64,000 nucleotides of DNA from NCBI RefSeq assembly GCF_000307025.1, contig NC_018584.1, positions 992,001-1,056,000 of the forward strand. The letters run 5' to 3'. Source of the DNA: Listeria monocytogenes ATCC 19117. Its GTDB lineage: Bacteria > Bacillota > Bacilli > Lactobacillales > Listeriaceae. Every line of letters starts with the position of its first letter. The stretch's first letter is position 1. The notes beneath the pieces were generated by a model, which was not told the DNA's origin, made no database searches, and worked only from the letters and a program-made list of their open reading frames with translations. The translations under genes and the position numbers were made by a program. This document shows positions 34,331 to 44,004 of the stretch, piece after piece.

Positions 34331-35095
34331 ATGAAAGAAGTGATGATTAAAGCCACGGGTTTGGAAAAGTCATTTAAGAAAACAGAAGTCTTGAAAGGTG
34401 TGGATTTTGAAGTAAAACATGGCGAAATTTTTGCATTACTAGGCTCAAACGGTGCGGGCAAGACGACAACCATCCAAATTTTAGCGACTCTTTTAAAAGC
34501 GGATAATGGACTTGCTACAGTTTCTAGTTTTGATGTGAAAACGGAGCCGGAAAAAGTACGGAAACATATTAGTCTTACCGGACAATTTGCGGCAGTAGAT
34601 GGACTTTTAACAGGACGAGAAAATATTTTACTCATTGCTAAGTTACGTGGTGAAAAGAATCCAGCACAAACGGCAGATGACTTATTGGCACGTTTTGGAC
34701 TTGAAAAAGCTGCGGATCGGCGTGCAGACACTTATTCAGGTGGAATGACAAGACGACTGGATATTGCGATGAGTCTCGTTGGCTCCCCAGATGTGATTTT
34801 TCTTGATGAGCCAACAACTGGACTTGATCCGGAAGGGCGAATGGAAGTCTGGAAAACGATTAAAACACTTTCTGATGGAGGAACAACTATATTACTAACA
34901 ACGCAATATTTAGATGAAGCAGAGCAGCTTGCGGATAGAATCGCTATCCTTCACGGTGGAACCATTATTGCAAATGGAACCTTGGATGAACTTAAAAAAT
35001 TATTCCCGCCAGCTGAAGTAGAATATATCGAAAAACAACCATCACTAGAAGAAATTTTCTTAGCAATTATTAATGGGAAGGAGGAAGTAAAATGA
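34331..35095 (+). CDS. ABC exporter ATPase, DrrA/daunorubicin type
   Basis: 254 residues. Walker A GSNGAGKTT (about 38-46), signature YSGGMTRRLDIA (about 136-147), Walker B VIFLDEPTTGLDP (about 156-168), H-loop replaced by TTQYLDEAEQLADR, with glutamine at the switch position, as in the DrrA drug-resistance group. Overlaps the permease gene by 4 nt (ATGA). Probably expels a hydrophobic toxic compound or cell-surface precursor. Confidence 0.93.
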   Translation: MKEVMIKATGLEKSFKKTEVLKGVDFEVKHGEIFALLGSNGAGKTTTIQILATLLKADNGLATVSSFDVKTEPEKVRKHISLTGQFAAVDGLLTGRENILLIAKLRGEKNPAQTADDLLARFGLEKAADRRADTYSGGMTRRLDIAMSLVGSPDVIFLDEPTTGLDPEGRMEVWKTIKTLSDGGTTILLTTQYLDEAEQLADRIAILHGGTIIANGTLDELKKLFPPAEVEYIEKQPSLEEIFLAIINGKEEVK

Positions 35096-35844
35096 AAGCA
35101 ATTCGTGATACAAGCATATTATTTGGTCGCTCCATGCGTCATATTATGCGTAGTCCTGATACGATTATTACAGTTGCCATTATTCCAATTATGATTATGT
35201 TGATGTTTGTGTATGTGCTTGGAGGCGCAATTCAAACGGGGACAGACAATTACGTAGATTATTTGTTGCCGGGAATTATTTTGATGGCAATCGCAAGTGG
35301 GATTGCTTATACGGCGGTACGATTATTTACAGATGTACAAAAAGGATTATTTCAACGATTTCATTCTATGCCAATTAGTCGTTCTTCGGTATTATGGGGT
35401 CATGTTTTAACTTCTTTAGTTTCTAATGTTATCTCTATTGTGCTCATTATTTTAGTTGCTCTTCTTATTGGTTTTCGTTCATCGGCAGGAATAGTGGAAT
35501 GGCTTTCTGTAGCCGGTATTTTGCTATTATTCACATTAGCGCTCACATGGGTTGCTGTGATTCCTGGTTTAACTGCCAAATCAGTAGATGGAGCAAGCGC
35601 ATTTTCTTATCCGCTCATATTTTTACCATTCATTAGTTCAGCTTTTGTTCCAACAGATACGATGCCAACTGCAGTTCGTGTTTTTGCAGAAAATCAGCCC
35701 GTGACCTCAATTGTTAATACGATACGTGGATTGCTGTATTCAGAACCAATCGGGAATGATATTTGGATTGCGCTTGCTTGGTGTGTCGGAATTACCGTTG
35801 TTGCGTATGTTTTTGCGATAACTATTTATAAAAAAATGGTATAA
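35092..35844 (+). CDS. ABC-2 type permease, DrrB-like
   Basis: 250 residues, six membrane helices (about 22-42, 55-75, 105-130, 138-160, 170-190, 222-243) and the ABC-2 signature near 150-215 (PLIFLPFISSAFVPTDTMP). Forms the transporter with the preceding ATPase. Confidence 0.92.
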   Translation: MKAIRDTSILFGRSMRHIMRSPDTIITVAIIPIMIMLMFVYVLGGAIQTGTDNYVDYLLPGIILMAIASGIAYTAVRLFTDVQKGLFQRFHSMPISRSSVLWGHVLTSLVSNVISIVLIILVALLIGFRSSAGIVEWLSVAGILLLFTLALTWVAVIPGLTAKSVDGASAFSYPLIFLPFISSAFVPTDTMPTAVRVFAENQPVTSIVNTIRGLLYSEPIGNDIWIALAWCVGITVVAYVFAITIYKKMV

Positions 35845-35847
35845 AAT

Positions 35848-35882
35848 AAAAAGTTTGGCTCCGCGGAGCCAAACTTTTTATT
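35848..35882. terminator. Bidirectional terminator, perfect palindrome
   Basis: A 32-nt perfect palindrome centred at 35863/35864 (AAAAAGTTTGGCTCCG and its complement) with A and T runs on both sides; serves the ABC permease and the converging MFS gene. Confidence 0.93.
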
Positions 35883-37353
35883 TTTCACCGGAAATATGTT
35901 TTTTCGGTAAGATAAAATGAATAAAATAACTAACGATACAGCAAGCAAACATAACCCAGAAAACCATATGAAGCCCGCTATATAAAATATCTCGAAGCGG
36001 ATCAACAAGGTCTGCACTAACGTTGCCAGAAGTTTGTGGGCTAATTAGTTGGTTTAGATTACTACGATTTACTTCACTGCCAGCTGCAGCGCGGAATTCG
36101 CTTGTAAGAACTGAGTTGAAGATAGTTCCAAAGACAGCGACCCCGATTGTTTGACCAACTGTTCTAAACAGTGTGTTAGAAGCTGTAGCAATACCAGTTT
36201 GGAATCGCGGTACTGCATCTTGAACGGTAACAGTTGTTGTTGTAAAGATTATCCCAAAACCAAATCCCATAAATGCACTATTTAAATAGAAGAAGATATC
36301 ATTTGTGGAAGCGGGGAATAAGGCTAAAATTAATCCACTTGCAGCAGTAATTAAAACGCCAATGCCAACCGTATGCCGATTTCCAAGCGTCATTAAAAGT
36401 TTGCCGCCGATAAATGAACCAATTATCCATGTAACTGAAAGCGGTGCAAGCATAAATCCAGCAATCGTAGCCCCGTGCCCAAGCATTCCTTGTGCCCACA
36501 TTGGAATATACACGTTAATTCCAATTAGGAAGGCACTAATCAAGAAACCAATTAAGTTCCCAATTAACACCACTGGGTTTTTAAATAATACAAATGGCAT
36601 AATCGGATCTTTTGCACGTTTTTCGACAAAATAAAAAGCAATAAATAACACAATCGAAACGGCAAAAAGAATAACGACGAGCGGTTCTGTCCAGTTGAGT
36701 GATTCCCCGGCTCGCTGTAACGCAAATAATAATCCAAGCAGAGCCACCGTAAAGAACGAGGCACCTAAATAGTCAATTGGTAGTTTGACATGTTCCACTT
36801 TTTCGCGTAAATAAAGCAAAATAAGTAGGATTGTTAAAATACCGATTGGGACATTGATGAAGAAAATCCAATGCCATGAAAGTTGGTCTACTAAAAATCC
36901 TCCAACAAGTGGTCCAAATACGCCAGCGATACCCCAAGCGGAACCCATGAAGCCAAGTACTTTTGCTCGTTTTTCAAATGGATACACGTCTGCGATAATC
37001 GTCATAGTAGATGGTAAAATCCCACCTGCTCCAATACCTTGGATCGCGCGAAAAATAATTAATTGTTCCATATTTTGTGCAAATCCACAAAGTGATGAAC
37101 CAATAATAAAAATAATTGTCGCAATCACAAAAATATTTTTTCGTCCATACAAATCAGACAGTTTTCCGTAAATCGGAACCGTCACTGCTGATGTTAGCAA
37201 ATAAACAGAAAAAATCCAGTTCATTAACTCTATGCCGTCCAACTGACTTACAATCGTTGGCATCGCAGTACTCACGATGGTACCTTCAATAGCTGCCATA
37301 AATGTTGCGACAAATACGGCGATGGTAACGGCTTTTACTTTTGTTTGTTCCAA
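35878..37353 (-). CDS. DHA2 (EmrB/QacA) 14-TM MFS multidrug exporter
   Basis: 491 residues, 14 predicted helices. DHA2 family motifs: the motif A loop GKLSDLYGRKNIF (about 62-74), RAIQGIGAGGILPSTMTI (about 105-122) and motif C GSAWGIAGVFGPLVGGFLV (about 138-156). Proton-driven drug efflux is expected. Start is TTG 37353, 6 nt after GGGAGGG. No regulator gene adjoins it. Confidence 0.92.
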   Translation of the reverse strand: MEQTKVKAVTIAVFVATFMAAIEGTIVSTAMPTIVSQLDGIELMNWIFSVYLLTSAVTVPIYGKLSDLYGRKNIFVIATIIFIIGSSLCGFAQNMEQLIIFRAIQGIGAGGILPSTMTIIADVYPFEKRAKVLGFMGSAWGIAGVFGPLVGGFLVDQLSWHWIFFINVPIGILTILLILLYLREKVEHVKLPIDYLGASFFTVALLGLLFALQRAGESLNWTEPLVVILFAVSIVLFIAFYFVEKRAKDPIMPFVLFKNPVVLIGNLIGFLISAFLIGINVYIPMWAQGMLGHGATIAGFMLAPLSVTWIIGSFIGGKLLMTLGNRHTVGIGVLITAASGLILALFPASTNDIFFYLNSAFMGFGFGIIFTTTTVTVQDAVPRFQTGIATASNTLFRTVGQTIGVAVFGTIFNSVLTSEFRAAAGSEVNRSNLNQLISPQTSGNVSADLVDPLRDILYSGLHMVFWVMFACCIVSYFIHFILPKKHISGEK

Positions 37354-37493
37354 AAAATTCCCTCCCTTTTTGTCTACCGAATTATAGCATATAAAAGGAC
37401 TAAATTGGGAAAAAAGTTAATCCTAAGAAATGCGCATATTCAAGATAAGCGCTATAATATAATAGAAGAAAGCGAACTAAAGGAGGAATTTTT

Positions 37494-38546
37494 TTGTCAT
37501 ACGAACCAAATACAAAAGAAACAATGCAAAAAATTAAAGAATTAACATCTATCCCAAGCCCAACTGGCAATACAGGGAAAATCATCGAAAAACTGGCAAA
37601 AGATTTAGATGCTTCAAAAATCCCTTACCATTTAAACAACAAAGGTGGATTAATCGTAACGCTTCCTGGGAAAGACGACACGAAACACCGTATGCTAACC
37701 GCCCATGTGGATACGCTGGGTGCAATGGTCAAAGAAATTAAAGCAGACGGACGATTACTTTTAACCTTAATTGGAGGCTACCGTTTTAACGCGATTGAAG
37801 GCGAATATTGTACCATTGAGACAAGTGATGGAGATTTGTATAGTGGCACCATTTTAATGCATCAAACTTCTGTCCATGTCTATAAAGATGCTGGGACTGC
37901 TGAGCGTAATGACAAAAATATGGAAGTTCGCTTAGATGTAAAAGCATTAGATGCAGACAAAGTTCGTGCGCTTGGAATAGAAGTAGGGGATTTTGTTTCG
38001 TTTGATCCGCGCGTGCAAATTATTAATGATGAATATATCAAATCTCGCCATTTGGATGATAAAGCAAGTGTCGCGATTTTATTACAACTAATCAATCATA
38101 TTCACGAAAATAAACTGGAGCTTCCTCATACAACCCATTTCCTCATCTCTAATAATGAAGAAATTGGCTATGGTGGTAATTCTAACATTCCGTCTGAAAC
38201 GGTGGAATATTTAGCTGTCGATATGGGAGCCCTTGGTGACGGACAAACGTCTGATGAATACACTGTTTCTATTTGTGCAAAAGATGGTAGTGGCCCGTAT
38301 CACCTTGGTTTGCGCAAACATTTAGTGGAGCTTGCTAAAAGCAATAATATTGATTATAAAGTGGATATTTATCCGTTTTATGCGTCTGATGCGAGTGCGG
38401 CAATTAATGCTGGTAATGATATTGTCCATGGTTTGATTGGACCAGGTATTGATGCTAGCCATGCATATGAACGCACACACCGCGATTCACTTTACCATAC
38501 AGAAAAATTAGTTTATGCATATTTATTTTCAAATATATTGAAATAG
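37494..38546 (+). CDS. M42 family aminopeptidase
   Basis: 350 residues, glutamyl-aminopeptidase/FrvX-like cobalt- or zinc-dependent peptidase. Metal ligands: H in TAHVDTLGAMV (about 67-77), D in KSRHLDDKASVA (about 183-194), the catalytic glutamates in NNEEIGYGG (about 219-227), D in VDMGALGD and H in GIDASHAYERTH. Cytosolic peptide turnover. TTG 37494 is the start, 7 nt after AGGAGG. 12 nt before the glutathione peroxidase gene. Confidence 0.92.
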   Translation: MSYEPNTKETMQKIKELTSIPSPTGNTGKIIEKLAKDLDASKIPYHLNNKGGLIVTLPGKDDTKHRMLTAHVDTLGAMVKEIKADGRLLLTLIGGYRFNAIEGEYCTIETSDGDLYSGTILMHQTSVHVYKDAGTAERNDKNMEVRLDVKALDADKVRALGIEVGDFVSFDPRVQIINDEYIKSRHLDDKASVAILLQLINHIHENKLELPHTTHFLISNNEEIGYGGNSNIPSETVEYLAVDMGALGDGQTSDEYTVSICAKDGSGPYHLGLRKHLVELAKSNNIDYKVDIYPFYASDASAAINAGNDIVHGLIGPGIDASHAYERTHRDSLYHTEKLVYAYLFSNILK

Positions 38547-38558
38547 GAGGAATCCCAT

Positions 38559-39038
38559 ATGAATGTCCATGATTTTTCTGAAAAAGCAATGAATGGCAAA
38601 GAAATAGCTTTAAGTGATTATAAAGGTAAGGTATTACTCATCGTGAATACTGCGAGTAAATGTGGCTTAACACCCCAATTAGAAGGTCTCGAAGCAATGT
38701 ATAAAAAATTGGGTGGCGCTAATTTTGAAATCCTCGGTTTCCCGTGTAACCAGTTTTTGCGACAAGATCCTGGCAGTGATGAGGAAATTTTAGAATTTTG
38801 CCAAATGAATTATGGTGTGACTTTCCAAATGTTTTCCAAAATTAAAGTAAAAGGCAAAGATGCCAGCCCACTTTATAAATATTTAACCGAACAAACGGGT
38901 GGTAAAAAAGTAGAATGGAACTTTGCGAAATTCTTAATTGATGAAAATGGAGAAGTTGTTGAACGTTTCCCATCTAAAATGAAACCAGCAGATTTTGAGG
39001 ATAAAGTGGAAGCACTTGTTGCGAAAGTAAATAATTAA
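38559..39038 (+). CDS. Glutathione peroxidase-family thiol peroxidase
   Basis: 159 residues. Catalytic cysteine C35 in NTASKCGLTPQ (cysteine, not selenocysteine), with the tetrad residues in GFPCNQF (Gln near 68) and KVEWNFAKFLI (Trp/Asn near 122). Detoxifies peroxides using thioredoxin-like reductants or glutathione. Cotranscribed with the M42 peptidase. Confidence 0.94.
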   Translation: MNVHDFSEKAMNGKEIALSDYKGKVLLIVNTASKCGLTPQLEGLEAMYKKLGGANFEILGFPCNQFLRQDPGSDEEILEFCQMNYGVTFQMFSKIKVKGKDASPLYKYLTEQTGGKKVEWNFAKFLIDENGEVVERFPSKMKPADFEDKVEALVAKVNN

Positions 39039-39040
39039 GG

Positions 39041-39079
39041 AAAACTCGGTAGTGCTATTATAGTACTACCGAGTTTTTT
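39041..39079 (+). terminator. Terminator after glutathione peroxidase
   Basis: AAAACTCGGTAGT pairs perfectly with ACTACCGAGTTTT, then T run. Confidence 0.93.
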
Positions 39080-39129
39080 GCATCTTAGTTAGTTAAAAAT
39101 GCATGTTACTGAAATCAGCTTGTAGTTTT

Positions 39130-39151
39130 TGACATGGCGTTTATAATAAAA
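39130..39151 (+). promoter_or_regulatory. Possible promoter of the LytTR operon
   Basis: A TATAAT-like -10 near 39142-39147 (GTTTATAATAAAAG) with TTGTAG about 16 nt upstream. A TTGACA also lies in the gap but only 7 nt from the -10. Confidence 0.45.
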
Positions 39152-39170
39152 GAAAAAGGGAGGCAACCAG

Positions 39171-39626
39171 ATGAAATTCCATGTGAAGCAAAATAATAAT
39201 TTAGCAGTTGGTGAAGTGGATGTGTATTGCCATCCCGATAATTTAGAAGAAGTAACGAACATGGTAATAGGAATAGAAGAGTCAGCTGAAAAAATCTCAG
39301 TCAAAAAGGATGGAGCCACTTATTTACTAGAACCAAAAGCCATTTTATATTTTGAGGCAGTCGAAAGTAAGATTTTTGTTTATACGGAAAAAGAAATTTA
39401 TGAAATCCATTGGAAATTATATGAACTGGAAGAAAAATTCAAGGAGAGTTCTTTTTTCAGATGTTCGAAATCAATGATCTTAAATATTGAATGGATTGAA
39501 AAGATTGCCCCTGGCTTCAACGGTAAATTTGAAGCGAAACTTTTAAATCGAGAAAAAGTAATTATTTCTCGGCAGTACGCGAAGGTTTTAAAGCAAAAAT
39601 TAAACATGGGAGGTAAGCGGAAATGA
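39171..39626 (+). CDS. LytTR-domain DNA-binding regulator
   Basis: 151 residues. A short N-terminal region (about 1-45) then a LytTR DNA-binding domain (about 48-148: ILYFEAVESKIFVYTEKEIYEI, FFRCSKSMILNIEWIEKIAPGFNGKFEAKLLNREKVIISRQYAKVLKQKL). No receiver domain, so it is not a two-component regulator. Overlaps the DUF3021 gene by 4 nt. This is the layout of LytTR regulatory systems, in which the membrane protein holds the regulator inactive. Confidence 0.92.
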   Translation: MKFHVKQNNNLAVGEVDVYCHPDNLEEVTNMVIGIEESAEKISVKKDGATYLLEPKAILYFEAVESKIFVYTEKEIYEIHWKLYELEEKFKESSFFRCSKSMILNIEWIEKIAPGFNGKFEAKLLNREKVIISRQYAKVLKQKLNMGGKRK

Positions 39627-40051
39627 GTACTAAACTAATTCAATTTATACAATCAGCATGCCTTATTTTTTCTGCCTCTATTATCACGATGATCTGCTCT
39701 TACATCGCAACTGGAGAATCAGAAACGGTCGCAATCCGGGATATTTTTATTATGTTAGGTTTTAGTATTGTGACAACATTCATACAGCAATTATTATTTA
39801 ATAACTCAGTGAAAACGAGACGTGCTTTTTACAGTCGTTTGATTGCTTTCTTCCTCTTTATTGGCGCAGCAATTTTAGGGCTTGGTTGGTTGCTGGATTG
39901 GTATCATAACATAGCTGGGTTTATGATTATTTTGGGTTTTATTTGTGTGACTTTCCTTGTAATGCATATTTTCTTCAGCTTCCGTGATGTGAAATTCAGT
40001 AATGAAATTAATCAAAAACTAGCAGAAATGCGAGAAAGGGAGACAAAATGA
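39623..40051 (+). CDS. DUF3021 membrane protein (likely LytTR inhibitor)
   Basis: 142 residues, four membrane helices (about 8-28, 42-60, 74-92, 98-120) and a charged C-terminal tail. DUF3021 proteins are encoded next to LytTR regulators; in streptococcal HdrRM/BrsRM systems the membrane partner antagonises the regulator. Starts and ends overlap its neighbours (ATGA both times), so the first three proteins are made in fixed ratio. Confidence 0.88.
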   Translation: MSTKLIQFIQSACLIFSASIITMICSYIATGESETVAIRDIFIMLGFSIVTTFIQQLLFNNSVKTRRAFYSRLIAFFLFIGAAILGLGWLLDWYHNIAGFMIILGFICVTFLVMHIFFSFRDVKFSNEINQKLAEMRERETK

Positions 40052-40959
40052 TAAAATTGATCAATGTAGTTAAAAAATTTGGCAAAATCGAGGCTGTCAA
40101 AGGTATTAATTTAGAAGTTGAAAAAGGCTCGTTATTTGCTTTTCTAGGCGAAAATGGTGCGGGTAAATCGACTACGCTTAGCATGATTTGCACAGAAAGC
40201 GAACCAACTTCGGGAGAAATTTTCATTGATGATGAAAAATTGACATTTAAAAACCGTAAATTATTTAGACAAAAACTAGGCGTTGTTTTCCAAGAAAATG
40301 TGTTGGATGACTTACTCACGGTGCGCGAAAATTTATATAATCGTGCTAGTTTATATGGGAAAACAAAAGCAGAAATTACGGAACGATTAGCGCTAGTTTC
40401 TTCTATTATGGGCATTGAGGATATTTTAAATCGGCGTTTTGAAAAATTGTCTGGTGGTCAAAAACGTCGCGCGGAAATTGCTAGGGCAATTATGCATGAC
40501 CCAGAAATTTTGCTGCTAGATGAGCCAACGACCGGACTGGACCCAAAAACTAGAGTGAGTGTATGGAAAATTATTGATTATTTGCGAGAAGAATTAGGAA
40601 TGACGGTGTTTTTAACGACACATTATTTAGAAGAAGCCAAAGATGCGGATCAGTTGGCTGTAATCCATAAGGGGAAAATCATCGCGCAAGGGACACCAGC
40701 AAACATTAGAAGTCGTTTTTCTGTAGACAAAATTTTCTTTTACGATGCAAAAGTTGCAGAACTTCAAAAAATAATGAAAAAAATGAATTTACCATTTAAA
40801 GTGACTAACAGAACGATGCGTGTAGATGTCATAGATGAAAATGTCGAAATATTGGCTATTTTAAATCAGGCTATAGGATTTTACGACTCTTTTGAGGTGA
40901 TTAAAGGGAACTTAGATGACGCTTTTATTTCGATGATTAAGGAGGACTCCAATGATTAG
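40048..40959 (+). CDS. ABC transporter ATPase of the LytTR operon
   Basis: 303 residues. Walker A GENGAGKSTT (about 35-44), signature LSGGQKRRAEIARA (about 133-146), Walker B ILLLDEPTTGLDP (about 153-165), H-loop TTHYLEEAKDAD. C-terminal extension (about 220-303) typical of drug/bacteriocin-type exporters. Overlaps the permease gene by 8 nt. Confidence 0.92.
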   Translation: MIKLINVVKKFGKIEAVKGINLEVEKGSLFAFLGENGAGKSTTLSMICTESEPTSGEIFIDDEKLTFKNRKLFRQKLGVVFQENVLDDLLTVRENLYNRASLYGKTKAEITERLALVSSIMGIEDILNRRFEKLSGGQKRRAEIARAIMHDPEILLLDEPTTGLDPKTRVSVWKIIDYLREELGMTVFLTTHYLEEAKDADQLAVIHKGKIIAQGTPANIRSRFSVDKIFFYDAKVAELQKIMKKMNLPFKVTNRTMRVDVIDENVEILAILNQAIGFYDSFEVIKGNLDDAFISMIKEDSND

Positions 40960-41806
40960 TCGTAATTTAAAAATTTATTTTCGTGATAGAACAGCTGTAT
41001 TTATGTCATTACTAACTGTTTTAATTATTATTGGGCTGTATGCGATTTTTTTAGGAAATAATATGGAAGAGATGTTCAAACAGGCTTCTGGAAAAACGAT
41101 AGGGATTCAAGAATTAGTGAATACTTGGGTGATTGCGGGGATTTTATCCATTACACCTGTGACAGTATCGTTAGCTGTTTTTTCTTTGAAAGTACATGAT
41201 GAAGAATTAAGTATTGCGAGAAGCTTTGCGATAACACCAGCTTCCAGATGGCGTATTGTTATTAGTTATATTGTTAGTGGACTAGTTGCTTCCTTCTTGT
41301 TGTCTGTTGTAACACTTTTTGTTGGAGAAATGTATATTTGGTTGACTGGCGGAGCATTTTTACCTTTTGAGAGCTGGATTCGTTTAATTGGGGTTATTTT
41401 AATTAATGTTTTCTGTTGTAGTAGTATGATGTTCTTTATCGCCAGTTTGGTGAAAAAAGCGAGTGCCTTTAGCTCCGTTTCGACGATTGTTGGGACTGTT
41501 ATTGGTTTTATTGCAGGGATTTATTTACCCATTGGTTCACTTCCGGCTACGGTGCAAACTGCGATGAAATGTTTTCCTTTCACATACGGAGCTTCTACCA
41601 TTCGAGAAATCATGACGAAAGAGCCATTACAACAAGTTTTTGCAGGTAATACTCAGGCGATGGATGCAACAAAAGAAATGATTGGAATTACGATTTATTG
41701 GAGCGATAAAACAGTTACAACAGGGCTTAGTTTACTTATTTTAAGTGCCTTTGCAGTCGTGTTTGGTGTATTATCTGTGATCCTCATGAAACGACAAACA
41801 AAATAA
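40952..41806 (+). CDS. ABC-2 permease of the LytTR operon
   Basis: 284 residues, six membrane helices with a large extracytoplasmic loop (about 225-255). ABC-2 type. Fourth and last gene of the LytTR-DUF3021-ABC operon; export of a toxic peptide or surface compound is the likely role, but no substrate gene is nearby. No strong terminator follows before the prfC promoter. Confidence 0.9.
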   Translation: MISRNLKIYFRDRTAVFMSLLTVLIIIGLYAIFLGNNMEEMFKQASGKTIGIQELVNTWVIAGILSITPVTVSLAVFSLKVHDEELSIARSFAITPASRWRIVISYIVSGLVASFLLSVVTLFVGEMYIWLTGGAFLPFESWIRLIGVILINVFCCSSMMFFIASLVKKASAFSSVSTIVGTVIGFIAGIYLPIGSLPATVQTAMKCFPFTYGASTIREIMTKEPLQQVFAGNTQAMDATKEMIGITIYWSDKTVTTGLSLLILSAFAVVFGVLSVILMKRQTK

Positions 41807-41843
41807 TTTTTGAATAAAAAATCAGCCGAAATTCTCCTAGTTA

Positions 41844-41852
41844 TGCTATACT
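41844..41852 (+). promoter_or_regulatory. Extended -10 promoter of prfC
   Basis: TGCTATACT (TG-N-TATACT), about 36 nt before the prfC ATG; no clear -35. Confidence 0.6.
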
Positions 41853-41887
41853 AATGGAATGTGAATGAATCTAGGAGGAAAATAACA

Positions 41888-43456
41888 ATGAGTCAAGATT
41901 TGCAAAAAGAAGTTGCTTCACGCAAAACGTTTGCGATTATTTCTCACCCGGATGCTGGGAAAACGACGATTACGGAACAATTATTATTATTCGGTGGCGT
42001 TATCCGTTCAGCTGGGACTGTAAAGGGAAAGAAATCTGGCAAGTTTGCGACAAGTGACTGGATGGAAATTGAAAAACAACGTGGTATCTCGGTAACGAGT
42101 TCTGTGATGCAGTTTGATTATAATGGTTCAAGAATTAATATTTTGGATACACCGGGTCACTCGGATTTCAGTGAGGATACGTACCGGACATTGATGGCAG
42201 TGGATAGTGCAGTTATGGTTATCGATGCTGCGAAAGGGATTGAAGCCCAAACGCTAAAACTGTTCAAAGTTTGTCGGATGCGCGGGATTCCAATTTTTAC
42301 TTTTATTAATAAAATGGACCGTCAAGGGAAAATGCCGCTTGAATTACTTGCTGAATTAGAAGAAGTTCTTGGCATTGAATCGTATCCAATGAACTGGCCA
42401 ATTGGTATGGGGAAAGAGCTTGCTGGGCTTTATGACCGCTATCATCGTGTGATTGAACAATATCGTTCAGAGGAAGATGAGCGTTTCTTGCCACTTGGTG
42501 AAGATGGTGATTTGAAAGAAGCACATGCTATTCAAAAATCACTTTATTATGATCAAGCATTGGAAGAAATTATGTTACTTGATGAGGCTGGAAATGATTT
42601 TAGCCGGGAACGTATTATTGCCGGTGAACAAACACCAGTATTCTTTGGAAGTGCCTTAACTAATTTTGGTGTAGAAACTTTCTTACGTACATTTGTTGAT
42701 TTTGCGCCATCTCCTTCAAGTCATGAATCGAATGAGGGCGTGATTGAAGCTGATAATCCGAAGTTTTCTGGCTTTATTTTCAAAATCCAAGCGAATATGA
42801 ATCCTGCTCACCGGGACCGGATTGCCTTTATTCGAATTTGTTCAGGCGAATTTGAACGCGGCATGAATGTTACGTTAACGCGAACGGGCAAAAGTATGAA
42901 GCTTGCTAACTCAACGCAGTTTATGGCGGATGACCGGGAAACTGTTAATCGTGCGGTAGCTGGTGATATTATCGGTTTGTACGACACGGGAAATTACCAA
43001 ATTGGCGATACGATTACTAATGGAAGTAAAAAACTTGAATTTGAAAAACTTCCGCAGTTTACCCCAGAATTATTTATGCGTGTTTATGCGAAAAATGTTA
43101 TGAAACAAAAGCATTTCCATAAAGGCGTCGAGCAACTTGTTCAAGAAGGTGCGATTCAATTATTTAAAACGTGGCGCACGGAAGAATACATTATTGGGGC
43201 TGTTGGTCAGTTGCAATTTGAAGTATTCGAACACAGAATGCGTGGCGAATATAATTCAGAAATTCGGATGGAACCAATCGGCAAAAAAATCGCTCGTTGG
43301 GTCAAAGAAGAAGATGCGGATGAAAAACTATCCACCGCTCGAAGTATGCTCGTAAAAGACCGCTTCGACCAACCGTTATTCTTATTTGAAAATGAATTCG
43401 CAATTAATTGGTTTAATGATAAAAATCCAGATATCGAATTAACTTCATTACTATAA
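41888..43456 (+). CDS. prfC: Peptide chain release factor 3
   Basis: 522 residues. Translational GTPase that recycles RF1/RF2 from the ribosome. G1 HPDAGKTT (about 19-26), G3 DTPGHSDF (about 88-95), G4 NKMD (about 142-145), then two beta-barrel domains. This prfC is the release factor gene, distinct from prfA, the virulence regulator. The ATG 41888 follows AGGAGG; the longer frame from 41861 includes the ribosome site. Confidence 0.96.
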   Translation: MSQDLQKEVASRKTFAIISHPDAGKTTITEQLLLFGGVIRSAGTVKGKKSGKFATSDWMEIEKQRGISVTSSVMQFDYNGSRINILDTPGHSDFSEDTYRTLMAVDSAVMVIDAAKGIEAQTLKLFKVCRMRGIPIFTFINKMDRQGKMPLELLAELEEVLGIESYPMNWPIGMGKELAGLYDRYHRVIEQYRSEEDERFLPLGEDGDLKEAHAIQKSLYYDQALEEIMLLDEAGNDFSRERIIAGEQTPVFFGSALTNFGVETFLRTFVDFAPSPSSHESNEGVIEADNPKFSGFIFKIQANMNPAHRDRIAFIRICSGEFERGMNVTLTRTGKSMKLANSTQFMADDRETVNRAVAGDIIGLYDTGNYQIGDTITNGSKKLEFEKLPQFTPELFMRVYAKNVMKQKHFHKGVEQLVQEGAIQLFKTWRTEEYIIGAVGQLQFEVFEHRMRGEYNSEIRMEPIGKKIARWVKEEDADEKLSTARSMLVKDRFDQPLFLFENEFAINWFNDKNPDIELTSLL

Positions 43457-43462
43457 TAGCTG

Positions 43463-43499
43463 CAACCTATTTGTACTTTCGCAAATAGGTTGTTTTTTT
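43463..43499 (+). terminator. Terminator of prfC
   Basis: CAACCTATTTG pairs perfectly with CAAATAGGTTG, followed by seven T. Confidence 0.93.
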
Positions 43500-43501
43500 G
43501 C

Positions 43502-43529
43502 TTGACAATTTTTTGAAACGCGCTATAAT
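43502..43529 (+). promoter_or_regulatory. SigA promoter of the marR-MATE operon
   Basis: TTGACA (43502-43507), 16 nt, TATAAT (43524-43529): both hexamers consensus, so the promoter should be strong unless repressed. Confidence 0.88.
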
Positions 43530-43547
43530 TAGTTAGAATTCTAATTA
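43530..43547 (+). promoter_or_regulatory. MarR operator 1
   Basis: TAGTTAGAATTCTAATTA, an 18-nt inverted repeat directly after the -10, covering the transcription start. Confidence 0.8.
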
Positions 43548-43563
43548 ATAAGGAGGAATACTC

Positions 43564-43989
43564 GTGAGAAGAGAGAAAACGATGGATACGTTAATTCGTT
43601 CGATTATGATTAAATCCAAACGGAAAATGGACGCAAAAGTAGCTCAATTTGGGCTGACAACTCAACAAGCTAGAGTTCTAGGGTTTTTAAATGATAATGC
43701 GGCAAATGAAATTATCCAAAAAGATCTTCAGCGAATCTTCCAAACGCGTGGCGCAAGTATTACTAGCCTCATTCAAGGACTCGAGAAAAAAGAATTAATT
43801 TCTCGTAAACCAAGCATTCGAGATGGCAGAGAAAAAGTGGTCACTTTAACAGAAGAAGGTAAACGAATAGTGGATGAATTTAATGAATCCTTCCCGCGTG
43901 AAGATGATAAAGCGAAAAAAATCCTTTCCGCTGACGAGTATAAAATCTTTATTGATCTACTTAGTAAAATTGATGACAATACGGAATAA
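43564..43989 (+). CDS. MarR-family repressor
   Basis: 141 residues. Winged helix-turn-helix at about 40-105 (LQRIFQTRGASITSLIQGLEKKELISRKPSIRDGREKVVTLTEEG). Start GTG 43564, 7 nt after AGGAGG. It precedes a MATE exporter, and matching palindromes lie ahead of both genes, so it most likely represses its own operon and releases on binding a drug-like ligand. Confidence 0.92.
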   Translation: MRREKTMDTLIRSIMIKSKRKMDAKVAQFGLTTQQARVLGFLNDNAANEIIQKDLQRIFQTRGASITSLIQGLEKKELISRKPSIRDGREKVVTLTEEGKRIVDEFNESFPREDDKAKKILSADEYKIFIDLLSKIDDNTE

Positions 43990-44004
43990 AAAAATTTAAC
44001 TATA

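Noticed and set aside
38559-39038. Selenoprotein glutathione peroxidase
   Set aside because: The catalytic residue is encoded by TGT (cysteine).
41888-43456. prfC as part of the PrfA virulence cluster
   Set aside because: It is a translational GTPase with RF3 motifs, not related to the PrfA regulator.
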